In this document: positions 15,725 to 24,591 of the stretch, piece after piece | Layout: every line of letters begins with the position of its first letter | How positions within the stretch are numbered: position 1 is the stretch's first letter | Position numbers and translations under genes: made by a program | Notes under the pieces: generated by a model | Told to the model about the DNA's origin: nothing | What the model saw: only the letters and a program-made list of their open reading frames with translations | Databases searched by the model: none | Source: Bradyrhizobium rifense | Lineage (GTDB): Bacteria > Pseudomonadota > Alphaproteobacteria > Rhizobiales > Xanthobacteraceae | Length of the DNA stretch: 64,000 bases | NCBI RefSeq assembly: GCF_008123425.1 | Contig: NZ_VSSS01000020.1 | Span: 61,962 to 125,961, forward strand | Reading direction: 5' to 3'

Positions 15725-16258
15725 CTACGACGCCAATCTCCGCTCGGCGACGATCCGCACAGGCGGAAACACAACGCAATCCACCACGTCGAACATCACT
15801 TCGATGCTGCGATCGAACGCCCGCGCAAAGGCAATGGCATCGTTGCGCCGCTCGTCGGCGATGTCCGTACCGAGCGTACAATGCGGGATCCATGCGCCCG
15901 GCCGGTAATGAGGACGACAATGTGCTGGATCGATTGTCGCGCTGACAAGGCCATGGATGCGAGCCAGGGCCTCGTCGACCGCCGGCTCCGCCCAGAGGAC
16001 AAGCGGAGAACCTTCGAACCACCGAATTCGCTTGAACTGGATGAGCAATTGCGTTTCGCGAGCTACGGCTGCCAGCATGGCGTCCCACGCGGCCTTTTCG
16101 TCGATCCCGGGCCCGTCGTAGATCGCAAATGTAAAATGCGGACGATAGCCAAGCGTACGCATCGACGGCTTGGCCTCGAACGCGCCGACCTGATCCCACA
16201 GCCGCTCGATCTCGCCCGCTGAACTGTTGTCGGCTCGAATGTTGATCGCCAATACCAC
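15725..16258 (-). CDS. 2H phosphoesterase / 2'-5' RNA ligase-like protein
   Basis: A protein of about 177 aa with the two His-x-Thr/Ser motifs of the 2H phosphoesterase superfamily: HFTF (in YRPHFTFAIYD, about residue 40) and HCTL (in WIPHCTLGTDI, about residue 127). Members act on 2'-5' or cyclic phosphodiester bonds in RNA or nucleotides; the substrate here is unknown. The start is uncertain. A TTG at 16282 has no ribosome binding site, while GTG at 16258 is preceded by GGGGTGAG and gives the usual VLAINIRAD N-terminus, so the latter is preferred. It is transcribed away from the tRNA fragment and integrase and is probably the last core gene before the island. Confidence 0.8.
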   Translation of the reverse strand: MVLAINIRADNSSAGEIERLWDQVGAFEAKPSMRTLGYRPHFTFAIYDGPGIDEKAAWDAMLAAVARETQLLIQFKRIRWFEGSPLVLWAEPAVDEALARIHGLVSATIDPAHCRPHYRPGAWIPHCTLGTDIADERRNDAIAFARAFDRSIEVMFDVVDCVVFPPVRIVAERRLAS

Positions 16259-16318
16259 AGGCTCACCCCGTGGGTGGAACAATCAAATCAAGATCGAGGG
16301 GAGGATAAGTTGGAAAAA

Positions 16319-16362
16319 TGGCGCTCCCTAGGGGAATCGAACCCCTGTTTCAGCCTTGAGAG
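16319..16362 (-). other. 3' fragment of tRNA-Glu(CTC): attachment site at island left end
   Basis: On the minus strand, 44 bases run from the anticodon loop CTCTCAA through a T-arm (AGGGG-TTCGATT-CCCCT) and acceptor strand AGGGAGC to G-CCA. This matches the 3' half of a bacterial tRNA-Glu with anticodon CTC. Homology ends just inside the anticodon loop; the 5' half is absent and replaced by the approach to the integrase. Such a truncated copy is what site-specific integration at a tRNA 3' end leaves behind, the intact tRNA being at the other end of the island. No second copy was seen in the window. Confidence 0.75.
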
Positions 16363-16504
16363 AATTGCATCTCGCACGTTGGCGAACACTGGCGAACGTC
16401 AATAAACGCTGCATTTTCAATTGCTTAGTTCGTTCGCGTTCGGTACTATGCGCCTCAGTTCTCGACCGCCTTTTGAAGAAAACTTGAAGAAATGGAGCAC
16501 GTGG

Positions 16505-17797
16505 ATGGCACGCGCAGCGCGGCACTCGTCACTCGAAACGCGAACAGCTCGCGCGCGTTTGCCTGTACGACGAACACCTTACTTTGCGAAGATCGCAAAA
16601 GGGCTGCGGCTCGGTTATTACCGCGGAGCGGTTTCGGGATCATGGGTCGCAAGCTTTTATCGCGGCGCGAAAGGCTATGACACCAAGGCAATCGGCGCTG
16701 CTGACGATACCACCGACGCCGACGACGCGACGGTCTTTGATTATTGGCAGGCGCAAATCCAAGCCCGGAACTGGGCTCAACAGCAGCGCCTGGTCGCGGC
16801 CGGCATCGTTCGTACCGGTCCTTACAAGGTTGCGGATGCCGTCAAGGATTATCTCAGTGAAATCGCTGCCGAGAAGAAACCGGCGGCCGTTCAGGGTGCC
16901 AAATACGTCTTCGATGCTTGGATCTTGCCTGATCTGGGATCTATCCAGGTCGACAAGCTGACCACGGAGCGGCTCGTTCGTTGGCGCAACAAGGTCGCGA
17001 CCGAACCGAAACGAGTGCGGTCAAAACGAACCGCCACTGAACCGGCCACGCGCGCAACCGCTAACGATGATGACGCGCGACGCGCGCGAAAAGCAACTGC
17101 CAACCGCATCCTCACGATGTTAAAGGCAGCGCTCAACCGAGCCTTCTTCACAGATCGCGTCGCATCAGACAGCGCTTGGCGAAAGGTAAAACCGTTTAAG
17201 CAGGTCGATGAAGCCGTGGTCCGCTATCTTAACATCGCCGAAATCCGCCGGCTCGTGAGTGCCTGTCCGGAGGACTTTCGAAAGCTGATCGAAGCGGCCT
17301 TGCACACGGGCTGCCGATACGCAGAGCTGACGCGTTTGAAGTACGAAGACTACAACGAAGACAGCGGTACATTGTCCGTTCGTCTGAGCAAAGGCAAGAA
17401 CCGACACGTCGTGTTGACGGAAGAAGGGAAATCTGCCTTCCGGCAATGGACAAAGGTCCTGCAATCCGGCGAGCGGATCTTCCTGAGAAGCGACGGGCGG
17501 GTCTGGGGAACCTCGCACCAGCAGCGGCCGCTCGATGACGCAAGCCAACGAGCCGCGATCACTCCTCCGGTAAATTTTCACATATTGCGACACACTCATG
17601 CTTCGTATCTTGCCATGGCTGGCGTGCCGATGGCTGTTATCGCCCGGCAACTCGGTCATGCGGATACAAGGATGACGGAAAAGCATTACGCTCACCTTGC
17701 TCCCAGTTACGTCGCTCAGACCATTCGGGAGAATTTTCCCGTTCTTGGACTTGCGAGTTCGAGGCAAGTGATCCCACTGCACAAGCGCAGCGCATAA
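16505..17797 (+). CDS. Tyrosine-type site-specific recombinase (island integrase)
   Basis: A 430-aa integrase. The N-terminal part has a DNA-binding and SAM-like core domain (about 90-230, KVADAVKDYLSEIAAEKK). The C-terminal catalytic domain holds the RHRY residues: Arg in GCRYAELTRLK, HILRHTHAS (His-x-x-Arg), LGHADTRMTEKHY (His and nucleophilic Tyr). The ATG at 16505 is preceded by GGAG 7 nt upstream; an in-frame start at 16421 is less likely. Position and orientation immediately inside a truncated tRNA-Glu fragment indicate that it drives integration and excision of the island to the right. All catalytic motifs appear intact. No excisionase gene is evident nearby. Confidence 0.93.
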   Translation: MARAARHSSLETRTARARLPVRRTPYFAKIAKGLRLGYYRGAVSGSWVASFYRGAKGYDTKAIGAADDTTDADDATVFDYWQAQIQARNWAQQQRLVAAGIVRTGPYKVADAVKDYLSEIAAEKKPAAVQGAKYVFDAWILPDLGSIQVDKLTTERLVRWRNKVATEPKRVRSKRTATEPATRATANDDDARRARKATANRILTMLKAALNRAFFTDRVASDSAWRKVKPFKQVDEAVVRYLNIAEIRRLVSACPEDFRKLIEAALHTGCRYAELTRLKYEDYNEDSGTLSVRLSKGKNRHVVLTEEGKSAFRQWTKVLQSGERIFLRSDGRVWGTSHQQRPLDDASQRAAITPPVNFHILRHTHASYLAMAGVPMAVIARQLGHADTRMTEKHYAHLAPSYVAQTIRENFPVLGLASSRQVIPLHKRSA

Positions 17798-18779
17798 CTC
17801 AAACCTGGCGGCTTCAAGGATGCGATCGCATCTGGTCACCTGCGCCCACTGCGTCCCGAACGCAGTGAACATCTTCTAAGTTATTGATCTATCTTGATGT
17901 GGGGACCGCATTGATCGCGTTCTGCTCACGGTCGTTTCACTCAATTCGTTGCGAATTCATTGCGGCGTCCTAGACGAGAACGGGACTTGCGGGAGATCTG
18001 AGATAGTTGGATGCGACCTGAGACTAGGTGCTGGCGGCCGGCAACGCGGCGCCTTTCCAAATGTCTAGTTTCCAATGGGCAGCCGAGTAGAGCGCTAAGT
18101 CCAGGAGTTCCGCACCAACGTCTCCTTGAGCGAACTGCAGAATGGTGGAATCAAAATCCGCTCGATTATTCAATGATTCCAATGAGCGTTTGGAAAAACT
18201 AGCCGAATTCGCCTCTAGAAAAATCAATTGCTTAGCAGGCGTTTCCAAATGAGGACCCGCCGTAACGATTACTAGGGCTCGCGGACTGGCGCCGTGGCTT
18301 TGCCGACGTTCTCTTTTTCGCACTATCCTTCGCCGGCTTCTTTCCGGCGATCGGCGTCAGCATTTCCTTTTTGACAGGCCGCAACCTTCCGTGGCTTCTT
18401 GGCTGGCTTCTTTGAGGCCTGAAAATCGGCAGCGGCACCGCTCCCATCTCGGATCACGAGATCTCCCTGCCGTTGCAACTCTCCTGTGCTGTACCTTCCT
18501 GTCCCGCTCTGTAGTTCGAACAGCGGGCGCTGCGGCGAGCGAACCTAAGCCGGAGTCTAGAAGCCGACGTTGTCGGCGCCCTTGGGAGCAACATTTTCGC
18601 GCGCTTCGGCCAGGGTCGCAATCTACAGAGAAAGTCGCTCGAACATCCGCTTAGTTGAGCCATGACGTAGATCGCCCCCGTTTGGCTCCCACCGAATAAA
18701 CCGGACGGCGAGACGCGCCAGCTTACGCAGGTCTTAGGGCTGACGGCACGAGGCTGTCGCGCCTTCGAGGCGGGTCTCC
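17798..18779. other. Degenerate island DNA without an intact gene
   Basis: About 1 kb with no convincing intact gene. A perfect 14-bp palindrome, GATGCGATCGCATC, lies at 17819-17832, 22 nt after the integrase stop, and could be a protein-binding site or hairpin. A decayed minus-strand gene (18024-18440) is listed separately. The remainder gives only short, biased, unconvincing reading frames. Confidence 0.5.
18024..18440 (-). pseudogene. Decayed gene with Lys/Pro/Ala-rich N-terminal segment
   Basis: Reading leftwards, coding-like segments change frame at least once. They are a basic stretch (ASKKPAKKPRKVAA, then VKKEMLTPIAGKKPAKDSAKKRTSAKPRRQSA) and a helical stretch (HLETPAKQLIFLEANSASFSKRSLESL to the stop at 18024). 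The layout resembles phasin- or histone-like proteins with Lys-rich tails, but I cannot assign a family. The broken frame indicates an inactivated gene. Confidence 0.3.
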
Positions 18780-19185
18780 TTAGGAAGCGTTCGCCAGTGC
18801 TCTTTCCCGGGCAGCACGTCGACGCTGACGGCGTCCCCGCCGACGCCCCCTCTCTAGCGGTAGTGACAAAGGAGGCGTCGCGGGTTTGGAGCGGTCGATC
18901 AGGCCCTCTCCGCTCATCGTATCTGCAGCGGCTGGGCGCGCTTCCATGAGTTCGAGCGCAGCGCGTCCGTTATCAGTTATTCGCCAGCCACCGCCTATTC
19001 GCTCGACGAGCCCTTGGGAAAAAATGTCCAAGTTAGGCATGCGCGACGCCAGCCGTTTGGTGCGCTCTGTCCATTCCTGCCCGCTAGTTGCCAATATCGC
19101 CATATCACGTTTGAGCTCCCCCCATCAGGGCGAAGCCATCGGGATAGCTCACCAGGATCTTCAGGACAGTGACCTGGAAATTCAC
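18780..19185 (-). pseudogene. Hypothetical gene frameshifted in a run of six G
   Basis: The GTG at 19185 begins MNFQVTVLKILVSYPDGFALMG. A run of six G (19118-19123 on the plus strand as C) then shifts the frame. Removing one base restores MGELKRDMAILATSGQEWTERTKRLASRMPNL and then DIFSQGLVERIGGGWRITDNG to the stop at 18780. The combined product would be about 134 aa, resembling small rhizobial proteins with a winged-helix-like end. It lies 16 nt downstream of a conserved 66-aa gene on the same strand. The break could be true inactivation, slippage-based switching or a sequencing error. The function is unknown. Confidence 0.6.
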
Positions 19186-19201
19186 CCCTGCCCCTCCACG
19201 A

Positions 19202-19402
19202 CTACCGCCACATTGTCGGCGCTTCCGAGAGGTCTTTGCGGCCGACCTGCCTGAGGTCATCCGGTGAGGTGTCACCTCTCGTGGCGGCCTCCAAAATCTT
19301 TGAGGCCACGTGGGGGCGGGTGCCGGTCTGGTCTCGAGAAACGCTTTCACAGACCTCATCAAGAACCGCGCGCAAAAGCGCGGTGGTAACGGAGTCGAAC
19401 AT
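19202..19402 (-). CDS. Small conserved hypothetical protein
   Basis: A 66-aa protein (MFDSVTTALLRAVLDEVCESV, then HVASKILEAATRGDTSPDDLRQVGRKDL and a C-terminal MWR). I recognise this as a small protein common in Bradyrhizobium and relatives, of unknown function. It is helical and acidic, with the typical VASKILEAA core. A frameshifted gene follows 16 nt downstream and may once have formed an operon with it. The product is short, but its pattern agrees well with the family over the whole length. Confidence 0.7.
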   Translation of the reverse strand: MFDSVTTALLRAVLDEVCESVSRDQTGTRPHVASKILEAATRGDTSPDDLRQVGRKDLSEAPTMWR

Positions 19403-19839
19403 GAGAGACCCCCAAGTAAAAAACTACTTTGCGTCTATCGCTCACGAATCCACGAATGTTGATAATGCAAAGAAACCACAAGATTTTACATCCGCGCCCG
19501 CTCTTCGCAAGGGCTTCTGTTGCTGAATCCGACAATGCGGCAATGCACCTGCCAAAGTCAGATCAGTCGATTACTACGGATCCCAGCTCTCGGTGGGCTA
19601 CGGGCCTCTTGGTGAACCTCTGCTAATCGACCTGCAGGTAAGATGGTTGCGCAAGCAGCCACGTCACTTTTGCCATGGAGGTGTTCGGCGAGGCGAAGCG
19701 CTGGGCGGCTCATTGGAAGGGATTCCCGGCATGGAACCAAGCGGCTGGCCGTCCGTTGGGCGCTATTGGCCAGCGGAGACGGCGCGCACTCGCGTCAGCA
19801 TATGCAACTACCCGGCTGGGCCTCCATCAGGGGAAGAGC
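19403..19839. other. Intergenic region upstream of molybdoenzyme operon
   Basis: A 437-bp gap between the small minus-strand gene and the plus-strand operon. In-frame upstream extensions of the iron-sulfur subunit (from 19675) look non-coding. A purine-rich AGGGGAAG at 19829-19836 serves as ribosome binding site for the ATG at 19840. I see no operator or RNA motif. Confidence 0.4.
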
Positions 19840-20331
19840 ATGGCCGATGCCGCAAATCAAATTCCCGACCGCATTCCGATCAATCTCATCGTCAATGGTA
19901 ATAGGCGCACGCTCGACCTCGTGCCCTGGACCACACTCCTCGACGCTCTGCGCGACCATCTCGTGCTGACCGGGACCAAGAAAGGCTGCGATCACGGTCA
20001 ATGCGGCGCCTGCACCGTGCTGGTCGACGGGCGGCGGATCAATTCCTGCCTGACGCTCGCCGTCATGAAGGACGGCGCGGAGATCACGACTGTCGAAGGA
20101 ATTGCCAAAGACGGCGCGATGCATCCCCTGCAACAGGCCTTCATCGATCACGACGCCTTCCAGTGCGGCTATTGCACGCCCGGTCAGATTTGTTCGGCGG
20201 CCGGCCTTCTGGCCGAAGGCCACGCCAAAGATTCTGACGAGATCCGGGAGCTGATGAGCGGAAATCTCTGCCGCTGCGGCGCCTATCCGAACATTGTCGC
20301 CGCCATCCAGCAGGCAATGGGCCAGCCATGA
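19840..20331 (+). CDS. Aldehyde oxidase/xanthine dehydrogenase-type [2Fe-2S] subunit
   Basis: A 163-aa subunit with two [2Fe-2S] clusters. The N-terminal ferredoxin-type site is GCDHGQCGACTVLVDG and the C-terminal helical site is CGYCTPGQICSAAG with CRCGAYPNI. The layout matches the small subunit of three-part molybdenum hydroxylases (PaoA/YagT, CoxS type). The start at 19840 has AGGGGAAG upstream; an in-frame start at 19675 adds a non-conserved basic stretch lacking a twin-arginine motif. Without a Tat signal the enzyme is probably cytosolic, unlike E. coli PaoABC. The stop overlaps the start of the FAD subunit by 4 bp. Confidence 0.9.
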   Translation: MADAANQIPDRIPINLIVNGNRRTLDLVPWTTLLDALRDHLVLTGTKKGCDHGQCGACTVLVDGRRINSCLTLAVMKDGAEITTVEGIAKDGAMHPLQQAFIDHDAFQCGYCTPGQICSAAGLLAEGHAKDSDEIRELMSGNLCRCGAYPNIVAAIQQAMGQP

Positions 20332-21344
20332 TCAATTTTCAGTATTCCCGCGCCAGCGACGTCGCCGATGCGATCCTCCTGCTCACCGCCCATCCCGGCG
20401 CCAAGCTCATCGCCGGCGGCACCAATTTGATCGACCTGATGAAGGAGAATGTCGAAGAGCCCTCCCGGCTGATCGACATCTCCCGCCTGCCGCTCCGCAA
20501 CATCGAGGAGACGCTCGACGGTGGCCTGCGCATCGGCGCCTTGGTGCCGAACTCGGACCTCGCCTACGATCCGCTGATCGAGCAGCGCTATCCGCTGCTC
20601 GCCAGCGCCATCCTGGCCGGCGCCTCGGCTCAACTCCGCAACATGGCCTCCGTTGGCGGCAATCTGATGCAGAGAACGCGTTGCGCCTACTTCTATGACA
20701 CGGCGACTCCCTGCAACAAGCGGACTCCCGGAAGCGGCTGCTCGGCGATCGACGGCCTCAACCGCAACCATGCGATCCTCGGCACCAGCACGTCCTGCAT
20801 CGCGACCAATCCATCCGACATGAGCGTGGCGCTGGCCGCGCTTGGCGCGCTCGTGCACATCGCAGGCCCGTCAGGCGAGCGCACCATGGCGCTGATCGAT
20901 TTCCATCGGCTCCCCGACGACACGCCGCATGTCGATACCAATCTCGAGGTCGGCGAGATCATCACGGCGATCGAGCTGCCGCCGCGGGGCTTTGCCCGCA
21001 ACTACAGCTATCTGAAGATCCGCGACCGGCTGTCCTATGCCTTCGCCCTGGTCTCGGTAGCGGCTGCGCTCGAACTGGACGGCAACGCGATCAGAGAGGC
21101 GCGCGTCGCGCTCGGCGGCGTGGCCCACAAACCCTGGCGCAGCCTTGAGGCCGAAACGGCCTTGCGCGGCCAGGCGGCAACAACAGAGCATTTCTCCCGC
21201 ACTGCGGATCTCCTGCTGCAGGGCGCAAAAGCCCAGGCCCATAACGGTTTCAAGATCGAGCTCGCGCGCCGCGCCATCGTGCGAACGCTGATGCAGGCCG
21301 CCAACGCCACGCCGCAATCACAGGCCCACAAGAAGATCGCGTGA
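20328..21344 (+). CDS. Aldehyde oxidase-type FAD-binding subunit
   Basis: A 338-aa FAD subunit of a molybdenum hydroxylase. FAD-binding motifs are AGGTNLIDLMKENVEEP (about residues 30-47) and RNMASVGGNLMQRTRCAYFYD (about 104-124). A four-cysteine insert follows (C in TRCAYF, PCNKR, SGCSAI, TSCIATN). In E. coli PaoB such an insert binds an extra [4Fe-4S] cluster, so this protein probably carries one too. The CO_deh_flav_C domain forms the C-terminus. It passes electrons from the [2Fe-2S] subunit to FAD and then to an acceptor. Its ATG overlaps the preceding stop, indicating coupled translation. Confidence 0.9.
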   Translation: MINFQYSRASDVADAILLLTAHPGAKLIAGGTNLIDLMKENVEEPSRLIDISRLPLRNIEETLDGGLRIGALVPNSDLAYDPLIEQRYPLLASAILAGASAQLRNMASVGGNLMQRTRCAYFYDTATPCNKRTPGSGCSAIDGLNRNHAILGTSTSCIATNPSDMSVALAALGALVHIAGPSGERTMALIDFHRLPDDTPHVDTNLEVGEIITAIELPPRGFARNYSYLKIRDRLSYAFALVSVAAALELDGNAIREARVALGGVAHKPWRSLEAETALRGQAATTEHFSRTADLLLQGAKAQAHNGFKIELARRAIVRTLMQAANATPQSQAHKKIA

Positions 21345-21351
21345 GGCACCG

Positions 21352-23559
21352 ATGAACGCCTATGTCGGAACACCAACATCCCGCGTCGACGGCCGCGCCA
21401 AGGTCACCGGGGCCGCCAAATATGCCGGCGAATTCGCGGCCGACGGGCTTCTGCATGGCTTCGTCGTCGTAGCCACCATTCCGCGCGGACGCATCGCCCG
21501 CCTCGATGCCAGCGAGGCGCTGAAGGTGAAAGGTGTGCTCGACGTGCTCACGCATGCGCATCGCCCCCCACTCGCCGACAAGGACGAGGCCTGGAAGGAT
21601 GAAGTGGCGCCGGAGGAGGGATCGCCGTTCCGGCCGCTCTATGACGACAGCATCAAGTTCAACGGCCAGCCGATCGCGCTGGTCGTGGCGGAGGACTGGG
21701 AAACCGCGAAATTCGCCGCGACCCTGGTGCATGTCGAATATCGGGAGGAGCAGGCGTTTGCGACCGATCTCGAAGCCGGGCGCAGCAAGGCGATTGAGGT
21801 GAAGCAGCCGCTCAAGCCGCGCGGCGACGCCGCAAAAGCGCTTGCGGGAGCGGCTGTACGGCACGAGGCGGACTACGTCCTTCCGACCGAGCATCACAAT
21901 CCGATGGAGCTCTATGCAAGCACGGTCGTCTGGGACGGCAACGGCAGGCTCACGGTCTACGACAAGACGCAAGGCGTCCAGAACGTCCAAAAATTTCTAT
22001 GCAGCGTGTTCGACAAGAAGGTCAATGACATCCGCGTGCTATCGCCCTATGTCGGCGGCGCCTTCGGCTCCGGCTTGCGGCCGCAATATCAGGTGGTGCT
22101 GGCAACGCTCGCTGCCCTCGCTCTAAAGCGCTCCGTTCGCGTGGTGCTGACGCGGCAGCAGATGTATGGGCTCGGCCACCGGCCGGCGACAATCGAGCGC
22201 GTCGGCCTCGGCGCAAAGCCCGAGGGCACGCTCAATGCGGTCGTGCACGAGGCCACGGCCGTCACCTCGCGCTACGAGGACTTCGCACGCAACGACACCG
22301 GCTGGGCCGAACAGCTCTACAAAAGCGCGAACAGCCGCTATTCGCACAAGCTCGTCCGTCTCGACGTCTCCACCCCCTGCGACATGCGCGCGCCAGGCGC
22401 AGCCTCGGGCGTGTGCGCGCTCGAATGCGCCATGGACGAGCTGGCCGTCGCCCTCAAGCTCGACCCGATCGAGCTACGGCTGAAGTGCTACTCGGATCGC
22501 GACCAGAGCGAAGACCTGCCCTACACCAGCAAGCAGCTGCGCGAATGCTACGCCCGCGGCGCGGAAGCCTTCGGCTGGAGCAGCCGCAATCCCACGCCGC
22601 GCGCGATGCGCGACGGTAAGGAGCTGGTCGGCTGGGGCATGGCGACTGGCGTGTGGGAGGCACTGCAGATGCCAGTCGCAGTCCGCATCGTGCTGACCGC
22701 CAATGGACATGCCGAGGTGTCCTGCGCGGCGTCCGACATCGGCACCGGCACCTACACCATCGTGGCGCAGGTGGCGGCCGATACACTCGGGCTGCCGATC
22801 GAGAACATTAGTGTCAAGCTCGCCGACTCGACCCTCCCGCAAGCCCCCGTCGAGGGCGGCTCCTGGATGGCCGCATCGAGCGCGCATGCGGTGCTGGGAG
22901 CGGCCGAGGACATTCGCCAGGATCTCGCGCGTCTCGCCAGGGCGATGCCCTCTTCGCCGCTCGCCGGCGTCGGTGCGGCCGACGTGATCCTTGTCGACGG
23001 CACAATCGCGAAGAACGGTGACAAGACCCGCGCCATCTCGATCGCGGATGCGATGCGGCACGGCAAACTCGAGCGGATCGAGAAGCAGAAGCTCAACCAC
23101 TTCGCGGAGGACAAGTCGCACGCCCGCAACACGCATTCGGCTGTGTTCGCCGAGGTAAAGGTCGACGAGCAGCTCGGTGTCATCCGCGTCACGCGAATTG
23201 TGAGTGCTGTCGCCGCCGGACGGATCCTGAACACCAAGACCGGCCGCAGCCAGATCATGGGCGGCGTGGTCTGGGGCATCGGGATGGCACTGCACGAGGA
23301 AACAATGATCGACCACCGCTTTGGCCGGATCATGAACGCCAACATCGCCGAGTATCACATCCCTGTGAATGCCGACATTCGGGACATCGACGTGATCTTC
23401 GTCGAAGAGCGCGATGATCACATCAACCGGCTTGGCGTCAAAGGCCTGGGCGAGATCGGCATCGTCGGCGTCCCTGCGGCGATCGCGAACGCCGTCTATC
23501 ACGCAACCGGCAAGCGCATTCGCCGCTTCCCGATCACACTGGACAAGCTGCTCGCCTGA
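21352..23559 (+). CDS. Aldehyde oxidase-type molybdopterin-binding catalytic subunit
   Basis: A 735-aa molybdenum subunit (PaoC/YagR/CoxL superfamily). The N-terminal hammerhead domain (about 15-120, DGRAKVTGAAKYAGEFAADGL) is followed by cofactor-binding segments VGGAFGSGLRPQYQ, CDMRAPGAASG, the GTGTYTIVAQVAAD loop and EGGSWMAASSAHAV. A C-terminal GVKGLGEIGIVGVPAAIANAVYHATGKR segment carries the catalytic Glu. It oxidises aldehydes or N-heterocycles by hydroxylation using water; the true substrate is unknown. It is the third gene of the operon, 7 nt after the FAD subunit. No dedicated maturation gene (XdhC/PaoD family) follows, so cofactor insertion must rely on a gene elsewhere. Confidence 0.92.
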   Translation: MNAYVGTPTSRVDGRAKVTGAAKYAGEFAADGLLHGFVVVATIPRGRIARLDASEALKVKGVLDVLTHAHRPPLADKDEAWKDEVAPEEGSPFRPLYDDSIKFNGQPIALVVAEDWETAKFAATLVHVEYREEQAFATDLEAGRSKAIEVKQPLKPRGDAAKALAGAAVRHEADYVLPTEHHNPMELYASTVVWDGNGRLTVYDKTQGVQNVQKFLCSVFDKKVNDIRVLSPYVGGAFGSGLRPQYQVVLATLAALALKRSVRVVLTRQQMYGLGHRPATIERVGLGAKPEGTLNAVVHEATAVTSRYEDFARNDTGWAEQLYKSANSRYSHKLVRLDVSTPCDMRAPGAASGVCALECAMDELAVALKLDPIELRLKCYSDRDQSEDLPYTSKQLRECYARGAEAFGWSSRNPTPRAMRDGKELVGWGMATGVWEALQMPVAVRIVLTANGHAEVSCAASDIGTGTYTIVAQVAADTLGLPIENISVKLADSTLPQAPVEGGSWMAASSAHAVLGAAEDIRQDLARLARAMPSSPLAGVGAADVILVDGTIAKNGDKTRAISIADAMRHGKLERIEKQKLNHFAEDKSHARNTHSAVFAEVKVDEQLGVIRVTRIVSAVAAGRILNTKTGRSQIMGGVVWGIGMALHEETMIDHRFGRIMNANIAEYHIPVNADIRDIDVIFVEERDDHINRLGVKGLGEIGIVGVPAAIANAVYHATGKRIRRFPITLDKLLA

Positions 23560-24525
23560 TGCGCCAGACTATTTGCCCCCTCGCTTAGTTACCGGCTGGC
23601 TGACTGGGATCAGGGACGCTCTCCTCCGAGCAGTGATGGCGCGACGAGCGATGCTCAATGCTTTTTCGACGGGTGGACACTGCATTCACTGTCGGTCGGT
23701 CTCGTCAAAGACGAAAGAGCTGATCGAGAACGTGATCGGAGTCAGTCGATCTCGGCGCCGGTAGCGTCTCTTCTCCCGGTTTCGTCCCGGTTGGTCGAGA
23801 CCACGGCTCCAAAATACTTCCGCTGCCCTATCAAGACGGCAGCGTCTCTGAGATCCGCGCGAGCCAGTAACGGAAATCCCTCACCCAAGACCGTCCTGGT
23901 CAGCAGCCTCCGATCAAGCCGCGTATTCCGTGCCTGACACGATGTCACGGGCACCAGCAAGCATGCGTGATGGGCCTTTGCGGCGGTGATCGGAGCGGAC
24001 GCTTCCATCGCAGTGCTCCCCTGCCAGGTGTTATTTAATGGCCGCAACATCGCTGGCATTGCGCGAGCGAACGGCCGGATACACTGGAGAAGCAGTGCGG
24101 CGGAGAGAGTGTCAGTCAATCTCCATTGAAAGATAAAGCATTTTCGATCTTAGCAGATCGAAAACCACTATTTAAGCTACGGCCGGAAAGTGAGCCAAAG
24201 CGTAGGCGGTCCACCGGATCCTATAGCGTTGCGGAACGGTTGATAGGTTCAAATCGCGGAACCATCTCAAATTGCTATTCGAGGCAGCGGCCTGAAAGAT
24301 GACTGATGCGGCCGATTCATGGGGAATCCGAAAAAGTTGCAAACACCCGCGGAGGAGAGATCTTCCCTGCGTCCCGAACTATGCGGCGCCCCACTGAATC
24401 ATTGATATATTTGATTCTGAACTCGCGAAAACACGCGAACAGACGCAGAAACTGCGGGGGTAGGAGTACCGTGGGAGTACCCGCCTTAGTCGCGCGCCCG
24501 CAAACTATCGCTATCTTGACCGATG
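23560..24525. other. Region without recognisable genes
   Basis: Nearly 1 kb downstream of the molybdoenzyme operon. Reading frames on either strand are short, rich in Arg/Ser and unlike known families. Near 24467-24481 there is a short direct repeat (GGAGTACC twice). Base composition around 24120-24440 looks less GC-rich than the operon. It is probably decayed island DNA. Confidence 0.4.
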
Positions 24526-24551
24526 CAAAAGGGCGGCCCTTGAGCCGCCCT
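24526..24551 (-). terminator. Intrinsic terminator for the GhoS-like gene
   Basis: Read on the minus strand, AGGGCGGC (24551-24544), a 6-nt loop and GCCGCCCT (24537-24530) form a perfect 8-bp GC stem followed by a T-run. It ends about 41 nt downstream of the stop at 24592, the position expected for a Rho-independent terminator of that single gene. Confidence 0.8.
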
Positions 24552-24591
24552 GATGTCGCTTCGTGTATGTGGTCGCCTAGGTTATGCGGCC

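Noticed and set aside
17819..17832. Perfect palindrome GATGCGATCGCATC after the integrase as a terminator
   Set aside because: With no loop and no T-run it is not a terminator; a protein site is possible but unsupported, so it is only mentioned in the region entry.
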